A DNA stretch of 64,000 nucleotides from Kordiimonas gwangyangensis DSM 19435 = JCM 12864 (GCF_000375545.1 NZ_AQXF01000005.1:325289-389288); one strand, 5' to 3'; counted from the stretch's first letter, positions 1-8,428 are shown. A program made the numbers and translations. Notes: a model not told the origin generated them from the letters alone.

Positions 1-129
1 GGCGGCAAACCCGCCTTTGTTTGGTGTTTCACCCTCACGGACGGTCGGATCACCGCCATCGACGTGGTGATGGACCAGACCACCCTTCGCGAGATGGATA
101 TCCGCATCAGCGACACACCCGCGCCTTAG
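1..129 (+). CDS. C-terminal end of an ECF (SigJ-like) sigma factor, partial
   Basis: The window opens inside a gene; 42 codons remain before a TAG stop at 127-129. The peptide carries the segment DGRITAIDVVMD followed by a leucine-containing tail, which resembles the end of the SnoaL-like domain found at the C-terminus of SigJ-type ECF sigma factors (usually dGRI..I..v..P.KL). A DoxX-like membrane protein follows 74 bp downstream, a common neighbour of this sigma-factor type. The sigma regions themselves lie outside the window, so the call rests on a short tail and on context. Confidence 0.5.
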   Translation, partial: GGKPAFVWCFTLTDGRITAIDVVMDQTTLREMDIRISDTPAP

Positions 130-203
130 GTGACGCTGAACACCCCTGCGCGCCCGCAAGCCACGCGGGCGCACCCCCTTCATATTTTTCAAGGAGAACA
201 CCC

Positions 204-572
204 ATGAACATTGCCTTGTGGATCATTCAAATATTGCTCGCGCTGCACACAGCGGCGGGCGCAGTGTGGAAATTCAGCAATTCCGAACAGACGGTCCCGT
301 CCCTGAGCGCGATCCCGCACAGCGCATGGCTTGCCATCGCAGCCGTGGAGCTTGCCTGTGTAATTGGGCTTGTTGCACCCCTTCTGTACCGGCCTGCAGC
401 GATGCTTGCCCCCGCGGCGGCCATCGTCATCGCGCTCGAAATGCTGGCTTTTTCCGCGGTACACCTGAACTCAGGCACCACGGAACACGGCCAGATGGTT
501 TATTGGCTTGTGGTGGCTGCTATTTGTGCGTTTGTCGCTTATGGCCGCTTGGTACTGAGCCCAGTCGCCTGA
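204..572 (+). CDS. DoxX-like small integral membrane protein
   Basis: The 122-aa protein is almost entirely hydrophobic, with four predicted membrane segments (about residues 4-20, 42-60, 68-88 and 98-116). This matches the size and topology of DoxX/DoxX-like proteins, which have been linked to redox or quinone-related functions but mostly lack a defined role. An in-frame reading is open further upstream, but the ATG at 204 has an AAGGAG ribosome-binding site at 191-196 and begins directly with a membrane segment. It follows the sigma-factor tail on the same strand and may be co-transcribed with it. Confidence 0.75.
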   Translation: MNIALWIIQILLALHTAAGAVWKFSNSEQTVPSLSAIPHSAWLAIAAVELACVIGLVAPLLYRPAAMLAPAAAIVIALEMLAFSAVHLNSGTTEHGQMVYWLVVAAICAFVAYGRLVLSPVA

Positions 573-594
573 GCTTGCCCAATGGTGACGGCCC

Positions 595-1683
595 CTATTC
601 CGTTCGCTTGCAGTCAAGGAAGAAGGGGTCAAACACCGCACCGATCAGGATATGGTCACCCACAGGTGCCGCGACACTGGAGCCCGAGAGCGGGTCACCG
701 TCGTTGAGGTAAATCTCCTCAACGTCGAACCCCTTACCGTCAAACGTGGCGCGGATAACCTGCGATGGTGAACGTTTGGCACTGTCTTTCGCGTGCCCGG
801 GGAATGCGAGCGCGACCGGATGCGCGCCAATCCACAGGCTGCCATCGGGCGCGATTTCAATATTGTCGGCGCCTGTGCGGGTGTCTGTTTCGGCGGCGCG
901 GGTCAGCTTGCTGCCATCCGACGCGTCACGCTTATAGGCAAACAAGTGCTGGCCGGTGGTCTCCGCCACGAACAGATAGTCACCGTCCGCGCTCAGCGCA
1001 ACGCCGTTCGGGTACGTAAGGCCACCTTCAATTTTCCAGATATTGAACTCGTTGCCGCGCGCGATACCGCCAAGCGGCAGGCGAACGAAGGTCTCCGCCA
1101 TGCGGCCGAAACGGCTTTTGGCCCCCTTGTCGATAGAGGCATAGAAAGTATCAGCGCTATCGGGGATAACATCATTGAGGCTGAGGTCAGCCTCAGAGCG
1201 CACGGTGCGCACCAGATGGAGCGATGCTTCGCCAATCTCGAACACCAGCACTTCTGACGCGCTGTCGTCCATATTGGCGCCACCATCCGCACGGTTCGGA
1301 TGATTCACAACAAAAAGCCGGTCTGCGCCTTCAGGGTTTTTCCAAAGGCCGATGCCGTGTGGGTGCAATTCCCCTTCGTAGTCGTGACTGAGCACAAGCG
1401 GGCTGGCGTGTGACCCTGCGCGGTAACGGTAGATACCGCCTTCCGCACTACCTGTTTGCCGCCACGCACGCCGGTCGTGGCTGGAGAGGTAGGCAAAGCC
1501 ACCCTCCGCGTCATAGGTGATGTCTTCCACCCCCACGACACCGCCGATCTTTTCACAACTTCCCGCAAAATGTGGCTCGATTTCGCGGAACATGCCGCCG
1601 TCGCGCAGCAGATCGAGCACAAAAATGCTCACTCCCGCCACAACCACACCGGCACCAATCAGAATTTTAGAACGACGACGCAT
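595..1683 (-). CDS. Paraoxonase/arylesterase-like six-bladed beta-propeller protein
   Basis: The 362-aa protein has an N-terminal membrane anchor or signal (MRRRSKILIGAGVVVAGVS) followed by a beta-propeller-like body. The segments GGVVGVEDITYD, AYLSSHDRR, FVVNHPNR and LSLNDVI resemble the arylesterase/paraoxonase and SMP-30/strictosidine-synthase superfamily, in which calcium-binding Asn/Asp/Glu residues line the central channel. The likely role is a membrane-anchored, periplasm-facing esterase or lactonase; the substrate cannot be inferred. The ATG at 1683 is preferred over one eight codons upstream because GGAGGA lies at the right distance before it. The gene is divergent from the thioredoxin-like gene across about 200 bp with no other feature visible. 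Confidence 0.65.
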   Translation of the reverse strand: MRRRSKILIGAGVVVAGVSIFVLDLLRDGGMFREIEPHFAGSCEKIGGVVGVEDITYDAEGGFAYLSSHDRRAWRQTGSAEGGIYRYRAGSHASPLVLSHDYEGELHPHGIGLWKNPEGADRLFVVNHPNRADGGANMDDSASEVLVFEIGEASLHLVRTVRSEADLSLNDVIPDSADTFYASIDKGAKSRFGRMAETFVRLPLGGIARGNEFNIWKIEGGLTYPNGVALSADGDYLFVAETTGQHLFAYKRDASDGSKLTRAAETDTRTGADNIEIAPDGSLWIGAHPVALAFPGHAKDSAKRSPSQVIRATFDGKGFDVEEIYLNDGDPLSGSSVAAPVGDHILIGAVFDPFFLDCKRTE

Positions 1684-1884
1684 GATATTTTCCTCCCCCG
1701 ACTCCACCTGATTCTAGGCCGCACGAACAGAATGGTCCAGAATCCATAAGGCCAAACACGCCTAAAAGGTGTATTATGATACCAAAATGGGCCGAATTCT
1801 GCGCCCTATGCCATAAGTTGCTTTTTTGGCTGGCATGCTACGGCAATTTGTTGCACAAAACCGCCGCTTCGGGGGAAGGGGTTT

Positions 1885-2751
1885 ATGAAACTGGAACAAA
1901 CATCGCTGGCAGTGCTTCTTTGGGCCACTTTTGGGGGCGCAATGCTCACGCTTGTCAGCACGCCGGCAGATTGCCTTAGCACGACCCTCAGCGCGCTGTC
2001 GGAATTCGGCCAACAGATGGTCGATCCGCTGAGCGCCGAAGATGGCGAAGCAATGCCGTTTGAGCCCAGTGAAAACGCCATGGCTGACGTGGACACAACG
2101 CTCACAAAAGCACGCGCATCCGGCAAGCTGGCGATGATTGTGCTGGGTGCCAACTGGTGCCATGACAGCCAGGGCTTTGTCGCCCATCTCAATAGCGCCG
2201 AGATGCAGGACGTGATCGCACGCAAATATGAAGTGTTGTTGGTGGACGTTGGCTACCTTGAACACGGCAACGACATCGTACAGCGTTTCGGCCAGCCGGT
2301 GGTGTACGGCACGCCGACCGTCTTTGTGGTCGACCCGAACGGCGAAGCGGTTGTGAACCGCAAGAGCATGCACCAGTGGCGCGCTGCCGCGAGCATCAGC
2401 CTTAAGGACACGGTCGACTATTTTGAGCACCAGGCCAACAGCCTTGAAAGCGCTGCGGAAGAGCTCGCGAAAGCCAACCTGAAGGCAGCACTGCACGATA
2501 TCGACGTATTTGAAGAAAAGCAGGCTGAGCGCATTGCGCACGCCTATGAAATCCTCGGGCCCCTTGTGGCCTTGCCGCGTGACGAACGCCCGGACAATTT
2601 CTATGACATGTGGGAACAGGTTCGTGTGCTGCGCTACAAGCTGACGGACGACCTTGCCCGCCTGCGTGCCATTGCAAAGCGCAAAGCCGCTTACACTGAA
2701 GACGAAATACAGGTAGACTTGCCCCAGTATCCGGCCTTCTCGTGGGAGTGA
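1885..2751 (+). CDS. Exported thioredoxin-like protein with a CxxS active site
   Basis: The 288-aa protein begins with a hydrophobic export signal (about residues 8-26). A thioredoxin fold follows, with the redox motif W91-C92-H93-D94-S95 and the cis-proline segment GTPTVFVVD. The second cysteine of the usual CxxC is serine, so the site is monothiol and more likely to reduce or isomerise mixed disulfides than to act as a dithiol oxidant. The C-terminal third is helical and charged. The ATG at 1885 has a purine-rich GGGGGAAGGGG site. The stop is 4 bp before the next gene, so the two are probably one operon of exported proteins. Confidence 0.7.
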   Translation: MKLEQTSLAVLLWATFGGAMLTLVSTPADCLSTTLSALSEFGQQMVDPLSAEDGEAMPFEPSENAMADVDTTLTKARASGKLAMIVLGANWCHDSQGFVAHLNSAEMQDVIARKYEVLLVDVGYLEHGNDIVQRFGQPVVYGTPTVFVVDPNGEAVVNRKSMHQWRAAASISLKDTVDYFEHQANSLESAAEELAKANLKAALHDIDVFEEKQAERIAHAYEILGPLVALPRDERPDNFYDMWEQVRVLRYKLTDDLARLRAIAKRKAAYTEDEIQVDLPQYPAFSWE

Positions 2752-2755
2752 GTGC

Positions 2756-3286
2756 ATGAAAACGCTATGTCGCCTCGGACTGTTTATGAGCCTTATGGCC
2801 ATGCCGTCCGCACTATATGCTGACGAGCAACCTACCGCTGACTATGGCACTATTCCGAATGCACGGGAAATTGAGCCGGGCCTTTTGACCGGTGGACGCC
2901 CAAGCAATGAGGATCTCGAACGCCTGAAGAACGCGGGTTACAAGAGTGTCATCAACCTTGAAGGGCTTGACGCCCATAGCCTCGCAGAAGCTGCGGCTGC
3001 CGATGAACTTGGTCTCAAGTACATTGCCATTCCGGTGACATCTGCCGATATCACACGCGAAAACGCCATCCGGCTTGATGATGCGCTCAAACTTTCCGGC
3101 ACGCCGGTGTTTGTGCACTGCGCCAGCGGCAACCGCGCTGGTGCCTTGATGGCGCTGCGGGCCTATTTTGTACAGAATATGAGCCCAGCCGCTGCCATTG
3201 ATGAAGGCAAGCGCGCGGGCCTCACCTCGCTTATCGGCACGGTCAGCAGCGTGATTGAAGAAGCCGAAGCCGCCAAAGGCAACTAG
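2756..3286 (+). CDS. Exported DUF442/Blh-type tyrosine-phosphatase-like protein
   Basis: The 176-aa protein starts with a signal peptide (MKTLCRLGLFMSLMAMPSAL, cleavage near residue 22). The remainder is a compact phosphatase fold with the segment VFVHCASGNRAGA. The cysteine-arginine spacing (C122 to R127) is CX4R instead of the CX5R of classical protein tyrosine phosphatases; this shorter loop is typical of the DUF442/beta-lactamase-hydrolase-like family. Family members are usually cytoplasmic, whereas this one appears exported together with the preceding thioredoxin-like protein. A weak hairpin after the stop separates it from the convergent btuB. The substrate is unknown. Confidence 0.7.
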   Translation: MKTLCRLGLFMSLMAMPSALYADEQPTADYGTIPNAREIEPGLLTGGRPSNEDLERLKNAGYKSVINLEGLDAHSLAEAAAADELGLKYIAIPVTSADITRENAIRLDDALKLSGTPVFVHCASGNRAGALMALRAYFVQNMSPAAAIDEGKRAGLTSLIGTVSSVIEEAEAAKGN

Positions 3287-3296
3287 CTTTCAAGCA

Positions 3297-3318
3297 CGGG
3301 CGACCCGCAGGCCGCCCG
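3297..3318. terminator. Short GC-rich hairpin between convergent genes
   Basis: CGGGCG at 3297-3302 pairs with CGCCCG at 3313-3318 around a 10-nt loop, between the stop codons of the phosphatase-like gene and btuB. There is no clear T-tract, so it may be a weak or factor-assisted terminator. Confidence 0.35.
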
Positions 3319-3337
3319 AAATCTTTATCTTACAGCG

Positions 3338-5203
3338 TTAGAAACGTGCGCGAATGCCGCCAAAGGCTGACGCGCCCGGCGTGCCGTACCCCAGCACTTG
3401 CTGGTAGTCAGCATCGAACAGGTTTTCAACACGGCCATAAAGCTCAATCGTGTCATTCAGCTTGTAGGCGGCGCGCAGATCAACACGGGTCCAGTCATCC
3501 ACAAATGTGGTGCCGCTATCGAGTTCGCGCCCGTTATGAGTTACCGATACCGCGCCTGAGAGCTTCTCGGTCGGGGCCCATACAAGTGCGGCATAGGCCT
3601 GATGCTTCGGCCGGCGGGCAAGCAGGCTGTCCGTGTCGCGGTCCTTCGCGTCCGTATAGGTATAGTTGGCGTTGAAGCTGAGTGTTTCGGAGATATCAGC
3701 CGCGAGGGTCAGTTCAACACCTTTGGCGCGGGCGCGCGACACGTTCTGATAGCCACCAGTGAAGGTGAAGATGATCAGGTCTTGCGTTTTGCGGTCAAAG
3801 TAGGTTGCGCCAAGCGTGATACGGTCATCCGCCACGCTTTGTTCAACGCCCACTTCCCATGCTTCGGTCTGTTCCGGCTTCAGGTTCGGGTTCGGGTCAA
3901 AACCACAGCAGAAGTAAGTGAGCTGGAAGATGGTCGGCGCTTTGAAGCCTTCACCCCAGGTCGCGTGAATGCGGGTGCCGGTTTCTTCCACAAGGTAAGC
4001 TGCAGCAGCTTCAAAACTGGTGTTGCCGCCAAATGTTTCGTGGTCGTCATGACGCACACCGCCCGTGAGCGTAAGGCCTTCGATGCCCGTGTAGGTGACA
4101 GACCCGAAGATGCTATCGGTGCTGATGGCTTCCGGGTCCTGGCTGGCAGCTTTCACTTCCTCATGCTGCAGACCAGCGGTGAGCGAGACATCCTCAGACA
4201 CTGTCAGTGTGCCGAGATAGTCCAGGTTCAGCCGTTCGCCGTTGGCACCGTAAGTTTCCGCGTCACCGATGAAGCTTTTGCGGTCAATCTCGGAATACTC
4301 AATGGACACCGTGTTGCTGAGCATGCCATCGAACAGGTCAAGGAAGCCGCGCGCTGCGAGCGCATATTCTTCCGACTTGCTGACTTCATTGGTATCACCC
4401 AGCGCGTAGGAGCCGTCACCCTGAAGGGCGAAACCGTCGATCTCCTTGTCAGAGTCGATATAGTTTGCATTCAGTTCAAGGCGGGCTGCTTCCGAAAGCT
4501 TGATGCCCATTTTGCCGCGCAGGGTAAGGCTTTCAAAACCGTCCCGTTCCGTGTTGCCATTCTCACGCGCGGCGGAAGAGATGCCGTCAGTGTCCACATA
4601 GGTGCCCGCGAGGTTGAAGCTGATGCGCTCGGTCCCACCCGATATATTGGCACCGGTGCGCAGCGAATTATAAGAGCCGTATTCCGCAAAGGCACTGTCA
4701 CCCAGCGCGTCACCACCGGATTTGGTGATGATGTTGATCACGCCGCCCATGGCGTCCGAGCCATAGAGCACAGCCTGTGGGCCGCGCAGCACTTCAATGC
4801 GCTCGATACCGTTCGGATCGAGACCGGCGAAGTTATAGCCACCACCCGTGGCGGATGGGTCGTTCACCTGTACGCCGTCAATCAGCACCACGGTCTGGTC
4901 GCTGCTGGCGCCGCGAATGCTGACGGTCGCAACACCGCCGAAGGAACCGTTCTGATTGATGGTCACACCCGGCACGGACTGCAAGGCATCCAGCACGAAG
5001 CTATACTGCTTGATGCGCAGGTCATCTTCACCGATCACATCAATGCTTTTCGCAACTTCCGTGATGGGTTGCTCGCGGCGGGACGCCGTTACCACCACTT
5101 CTTCAACACCATCAAACATGGCTTCTTCAGCGATTGCTGCACCGGAAACACCGGCAAGCGCTGTCGTAAGCGCGAGCGAGACTTTAAGAGAATTCTTCAA
5201 CAC
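3338..5203 (-). CDS. btuB: TonB-dependent vitamin B12 (cobalamin) outer-membrane receptor
   Basis: The 621-aa protein has a signal peptide (cleavage near AIA-E26) and a TonB box-like EEVVVTASRR. The plug domain contains the segments VLIDGVQVNDP and IERIEVLRGPQAVLYG, and the beta-barrel ends in a terminal aromatic residue (GGIRARF). Length and plug motifs match BtuB-type receptors. The decisive evidence for the substrate is the cobalamin riboswitch upstream. An open frame extends 26 codons further upstream, but the GTG at 5203 sits 9 nt after GGAG and starts a proper signal peptide; the next codon, TTG, is also possible. Regulation is most likely translational through the riboswitch. No btuCDF or cobalamin synthesis genes are in the window. 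Confidence 0.85.
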   Translation of the reverse strand: MLKNSLKVSLALTTALAGVSGAAIAEEAMFDGVEEVVVTASRREQPITEVAKSIDVIGEDDLRIKQYSFVLDALQSVPGVTINQNGSFGGVATVSIRGASSDQTVVLIDGVQVNDPSATGGGYNFAGLDPNGIERIEVLRGPQAVLYGSDAMGGVINIITKSGGDALGDSAFAEYGSYNSLRTGANISGGTERISFNLAGTYVDTDGISSAARENGNTERDGFESLTLRGKMGIKLSEAARLELNANYIDSDKEIDGFALQGDGSYALGDTNEVSKSEEYALAARGFLDLFDGMLSNTVSIEYSEIDRKSFIGDAETYGANGERLNLDYLGTLTVSEDVSLTAGLQHEEVKAASQDPEAISTDSIFGSVTYTGIEGLTLTGGVRHDDHETFGGNTSFEAAAAYLVEETGTRIHATWGEGFKAPTIFQLTYFCCGFDPNPNLKPEQTEAWEVGVEQSVADDRITLGATYFDRKTQDLIIFTFTGGYQNVSRARAKGVELTLAADISETLSFNANYTYTDAKDRDTDSLLARRPKHQAYAALVWAPTEKLSGAVSVTHNGRELDSGTTFVDDWTRVDLRAAYKLNDTIELYGRVENLFDADYQQVLGYGTPGASAFGGIRARF

Positions 5204-5210
5204 GATTATC

Positions 5211-5250
5211 ACTCCATCTGAGCCCAAAAGGGCAAAAACTGCGCTGGAGT
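5211..5250 (-). promoter_or_regulatory. Shine-Dalgarno-sequestering hairpin of btuB leader
   Basis: In the btuB mRNA the segment ACTCCA (plus-strand 5245-5250) can pair with TGGAGT (5211-5216), which holds the ribosome-binding GGAG of the GTG start at 5203. An inner GCCC-TTTT-GGGC hairpin extends the structure. A second, longer stem lies upstream at 5265-5313 (GGACAA/TTGTCC plus CCGTACA/TGTACGG). Together they look like the expression platform of the riboswitch and favour translational over transcriptional control. Confidence 0.55.
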
Positions 5251-5347
5251 TTGTCGTGAAATCCGGACAAGCCCCGTACACAGCAACGAGCTTGTCGCCT
5301 GTACGGTTTGTCCGCTCTCACCGGTTGACCCGACCGCGAGATGGGCG

Positions 5348-5550
5348 ACACGACGGCAGGTCTCCTGGCTTGTGGGTCATCGCTCCCCCCTCTCCTTCCC
5401 GGCCAGCTTGGGGCCAACCAGTGGATAATGAGGCGGTCGCTCGTCACTTACAGTTGCGGGTACAGCCACGGATTTGGCGTCAAGCCTCACCGCGTTCCCT
5501 CTTAGTCCCCATGCTGGTGGCACGGGGAAACCGTCTGGCTGTGCTGATAC
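5348..5550 (-). ncRNA. Cobalamin (AdoCbl) riboswitch upstream of btuB
   Basis: Read on the minus strand, the region contains, in order, the conserved cobalamin aptamer blocks. They are CGTGCCACC...GGGGACTAAGAGGGAACGCGG, AATCCGTGGCTG with CCCGCAACTGTAAG, CCACTG with GGGAAGG, and the B12-box AGCCAGGAGACCTGCC at about 5353-5370. All are in the normal order and spacing. The element ends about 150 nt before the btuB start, leaving room for the hairpins described separately. Ligand binding should repress btuB translation. Confidence 0.9.
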
Positions 5551-5682
5551 TTGATCCATCTGCCCTTGGCAAGCGGCACATCGTCAGAATGCGATTTAGC
5601 CCATTTGGGTCATGCCGACGCTTTCATGGCAGCGTAGGGTCGCGGACAGATGAGGAAACAGTGACTTTACGGGGTAAATATC

Positions 5683-6627
5683 ATGACCATGCGAACCATC
5701 ACCTGCGGTGCCGCTTTTGCATTTGTGACCGCCACCACGCTTTATGCGCCTGAGGCTGCCGAAGCAAAATCCTTCAAGGCGAAATATTACAAGGAGTGTT
5801 ATCAGGGCGTGAAAGACGTGGCGCCGCTTGTGACACCAAAGGAAAGCATGAAAGAGAAGGCCAGCAAGCTCGGTGGGCTTTTCAGTTCGGTCGGTAGCCT
5901 CGCAGGGCTTGGCGGCTCGGGCGGGACGGCGATGAAAGCGCTCAATACCGCGAACAAGATCGAGAAATACAGCAGCATTGCCGAGAATGTAGCGGGCTAC
6001 AGCGCCCAGATGCGCACCGAACATCCGGACCCCAACGACCGTTTCGCCGCCTACGGCGACCAGATGAGCAGCGAAGCGCGGGACCTTGAGAGCGTAACCA
6101 TCGCGGTGAACGCATCGCAGCAATGCTATAGCGAGGCTTTTGCTGGGCTGAAGGCACAAGTGGACAGTGGCGAACTGAAAGCCAGCAAGGCAAAAAAGCA
6201 GGTGAAGGAAATTCAAAGCGGCGTTCGAGCATCCGGCGACGTGCTGATCCTTGCCATCGACCGGCTGAACAAGAACCTGAGTTCCTATGATGAAGCCCTG
6301 GCGGGTGAGCAGCAGTATATGGCGGCAAGCGCCGTGCAGGCCGCACCGGTCACGCAGGGCCACGCGCTACTTCAGCAAGCCGCGCTCAAGACCGGGTCTG
6401 CAAAAGCTTTTGCCGGTGCCTCCCACTTCGGTACGCTCTCGGGTCTCGCGAATATTGCAAGCGCGAATGCGACTGTGGGTGCACCGGCTGAAGTAAAAAC
6501 TGCCAACCATGCCGGGCTTGAAGCCTTGGCGCAGTCGAGCCAGAAATATCTTGAGCTTAACGACCAAGTTCAGGAAACTGCGAACAGACAACGCTTGCTT
6601 GAGCTTGAGGTTAATAAGGGGCTTTAA
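5683..6627 (+). CDS. Uncharacterised secreted, mostly helical protein
   Basis: I do not recognise this 314-aa protein. It has a signal peptide (hydrophobic core at about residues 6-21, cleavage after AEA near residue 28). A lysine-rich start follows, then a Gly/Ser-rich hydrophobic stretch (LGGLFSSVGSLAGLGGSGG) and a long alpha-helical body rich in Ala, Gln, Lys and Glu. Only two cysteines are obvious in the mature part (KECYQG and QQCYSE), which could form one disulfide. It could be a periplasmic or cell-surface structural protein. The gene stands alone, between the btuB leader and a terminator hairpin whose loop holds its own stop codon. Confidence 0.55.
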   Translation: MTMRTITCGAAFAFVTATTLYAPEAAEAKSFKAKYYKECYQGVKDVAPLVTPKESMKEKASKLGGLFSSVGSLAGLGGSGGTAMKALNTANKIEKYSSIAENVAGYSAQMRTEHPDPNDRFAAYGDQMSSEARDLESVTIAVNASQQCYSEAFAGLKAQVDSGELKASKAKKQVKEIQSGVRASGDVLILAIDRLNKNLSSYDEALAGEQQYMAASAVQAAPVTQGHALLQQAALKTGSAKAFAGASHFGTLSGLANIASANATVGAPAEVKTANHAGLEALAQSSQKYLELNDQVQETANRQRLLELEVNKGL

Positions 6628-6635
6628 CGCCCCTT
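6616..6635 (+). terminator. Hairpin overlapping the stop of the secreted-protein gene
   Basis: AAGGGGC (6616-6622) pairs perfectly with GCCCCTT (6629-6635). The TAA stop codon (6625-6627) lies in the 6-nt loop. The tract that follows is CT-rich, not a T-run. Confidence 0.5.
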
Positions 6636-6700
6636 CCTCTCACGCCATGCTGTTATGAGTTTTCAAGACGCCAACATCACTCAGCTAGTCAGGCACAGCC

Positions 6701-8428
6701 ATGCAAACAGGTGAAGCAAACAAATCCGCGCGCCAGAACGAGGCGGCCATTGTCATGGCCTTCTACAACTTCGCCTCCGAGCCGGAGAATTGGGATCAGG
6801 TTCTCGACATCATCGGCAAGGCAGATGAAGAGGCGCTAGAGATCCTGAAGGGTCACCTCGATCAGGCGGCGGAACTGAGCCAGAAGATTTTCAACGGCTT
6901 TCAGGACAATGAACTGCACGATACCGACTATGGCATTGTCGAGATTGACACCTTCAACATCATCTGCGCCTCAAACCGCACCGCACGGACCTTGCTTTAT
7001 AACTATCTTGAATCCACGCTGAATGAAGACGATCTGGTCTTCAAGGACGATGCTCACCAGCAGATTTTCCTGGATGCGCGTGAAAGGCTTGCGAAGGGCG
7101 ATGCGCATTCAACCCTGATGCGCTTTGACCTCAAGAAGGAGAAAACCACCCTTCTCGCGGTACTGATGCGCAACCCGGAGGTGGAGAGCGACGACCCGAG
7201 GAAAGCCAGTTCAAAAGCGAAACGGTTGCGGCTTATTTTCTCGCCCATCTCGTTCACGACCGACAATGGCGAGATATTGCGCACCGAGCTTGGCCTCACG
7301 CACTCCGAAGCGCGGCTCGCGCTTCACCTGGGCACAGGGTCGACTGTTGCGGAAGCGGCGGAGGAGCTGAACATCAGCATCCACACCGCACGCAATCAGC
7401 TCAAGGCTATTTACGCCAAAACCGGTCTGAACCGGCAATCGGAACTGATCAAACTACTCATTGAGCTTGGCCTTCTCAGCCGGATCCTGATCGACCAACG
7501 CCACACCTGGGTGGGCCCGAACGGCCAGCGTGACGCTGTCGCGATTGAGCCACGCAAATATTATATGCTGCCAGACGGACGCAAGATGGCCTACCGCCTG
7601 TATGGCAAGCTGGACGGTCACCCGGTGCTCGCGTTCCACTCAGGCCTCGCGTCCATTATTCCGCTGCTCTCGCAGTCCGAACAGTCGGCCAGTGCTGGGC
7701 TTGCACTTTATGTGCTTGAGCGCCCCGGTTTTGGCATGTCAGACAGCTGCAAGAACCATAGTTTCGAGAGTGTGTCTCAAGACGTGGCGGACTTTGTTGA
7801 GGGCAAGGGCTTCAAAAAAGTATCCATCATGGCGGAGGCCTCCGGCACCGCGTTTGCGCTGGCGGCCGCGCTTCGCCTGAACGGCAAGGTATGCTCGGTC
7901 ACCATCACGGCGGGTGTGCCAGCCATGCCGCGCGGCCCGCGGGAGCGCAACGCAAACTTCTTCCAGTTTTTCTACCACCGCATCAACCAAAACCCATGGA
8001 TGCTCAAAGGTTTCTGGCGCATTTTCAGGAATGGATATAACTACAAGATGGGCCGAAGCCTGATTACGGAATTTTATCCGCCCGGCTCGTCCGACAGGCA
8101 TTTCGCTGAAGTCCCCCTTATTGAAGAACAGCTTATTCACAATACGCGGGAAAGCCTCGTCCGTACGAGCGAGGGGGTCGCCACGGAAATGATTTTCCGT
8201 GCCGGCAAGCCGCCCATCGATATTTCAGAACTACAGTGCCCGCTCATTGTCTGGCACGGGATTGAAGATACACATTTCTCGGCGGACGAGATCGTTGCTT
8301 ATGCGGAAACCGCGCCCGAGGCGCATATTCGCATCAAAGACGATATCGGACACACGGTGATGTTCAAATACTGGGGTGACATCATGGAAGATATAAGCGG
8401 GTTCATTCATCGCTCTCAGACCCCGTGA
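6701..8428 (+). CDS. LuxR-type regulator fused to an alpha/beta-hydrolase fold lacking the catalytic serine
   Basis: The 575-aa protein has three parts. Residues 1-190 form an N-terminal region without a clear family, possibly PAS-like. About 198-255 form a LuxR-type helix-turn-helix (LTHSEARLALHLGTGSTVAEAAE, then ISIHTARNQLKAIY). About 285-575 form an alpha/beta-hydrolase domain (PDGRKMAYRLYG, ERPGFGMSDS). At the nucleophile elbow, where active enzymes read VGHSMGG, this protein reads MAEASGT, so the serine position is A380. The acid (GIEDTHF, D523) and histidine (IGHTVMF, H551) remain. The domain may therefore bind a ligand without hydrolysing it, with the protein acting as a one-component regulator. 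S381, one residue off, could be argued as a shifted nucleophile, but its flanks do not fit. The gene is monocistronic and ends in strong hairpins. Confidence 0.75.
   Translation: MQTGEANKSARQNEAAIVMAFYNFASEPENWDQVLDIIGKADEEALEILKGHLDQAAELSQKIFNGFQDNELHDTDYGIVEIDTFNIICASNRTARTLLYNYLESTLNEDDLVFKDDAHQQIFLDARERLAKGDAHSTLMRFDLKKEKTTLLAVLMRNPEVESDDPRKASSKAKRLRLIFSPISFTTDNGEILRTELGLTHSEARLALHLGTGSTVAEAAEELNISIHTARNQLKAIYAKTGLNRQSELIKLLIELGLLSRILIDQRHTWVGPNGQRDAVAIEPRKYYMLPDGRKMAYRLYGKLDGHPVLAFHSGLASIIPLLSQSEQSASAGLALYVLERPGFGMSDSCKNHSFESVSQDVADFVEGKGFKKVSIMAEASGTAFALAAALRLNGKVCSVTITAGVPAMPRGPRERNANFFQFFYHRINQNPWMLKGFWRIFRNGYNYKMGRSLITEFYPPGSSDRHFAEVPLIEEQLIHNTRESLVRTSEGVATEMIFRAGKPPIDISELQCPLIVWHGIEDTHFSADEIVAYAETAPEAHIRIKDDIGHTVMFKYWGDIMEDISGFIHRSQTP

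Noticed and set aside
1774-2802. A 342-codon minus-strand open frame opposite the thioredoxin-like gene
   Set aside because: Antisense to a gene with a good ribosome-binding site, signal peptide and fold; no domain in the antisense translation.
3602-5221. A 539-codon open frame on the plus strand opposite btuB
   Set aside because: It lies wholly antisense to a clear TonB-dependent receptor, and its translation has no recognisable motif or ribosome-binding site. It is a by-product of codon bias in high-GC DNA.
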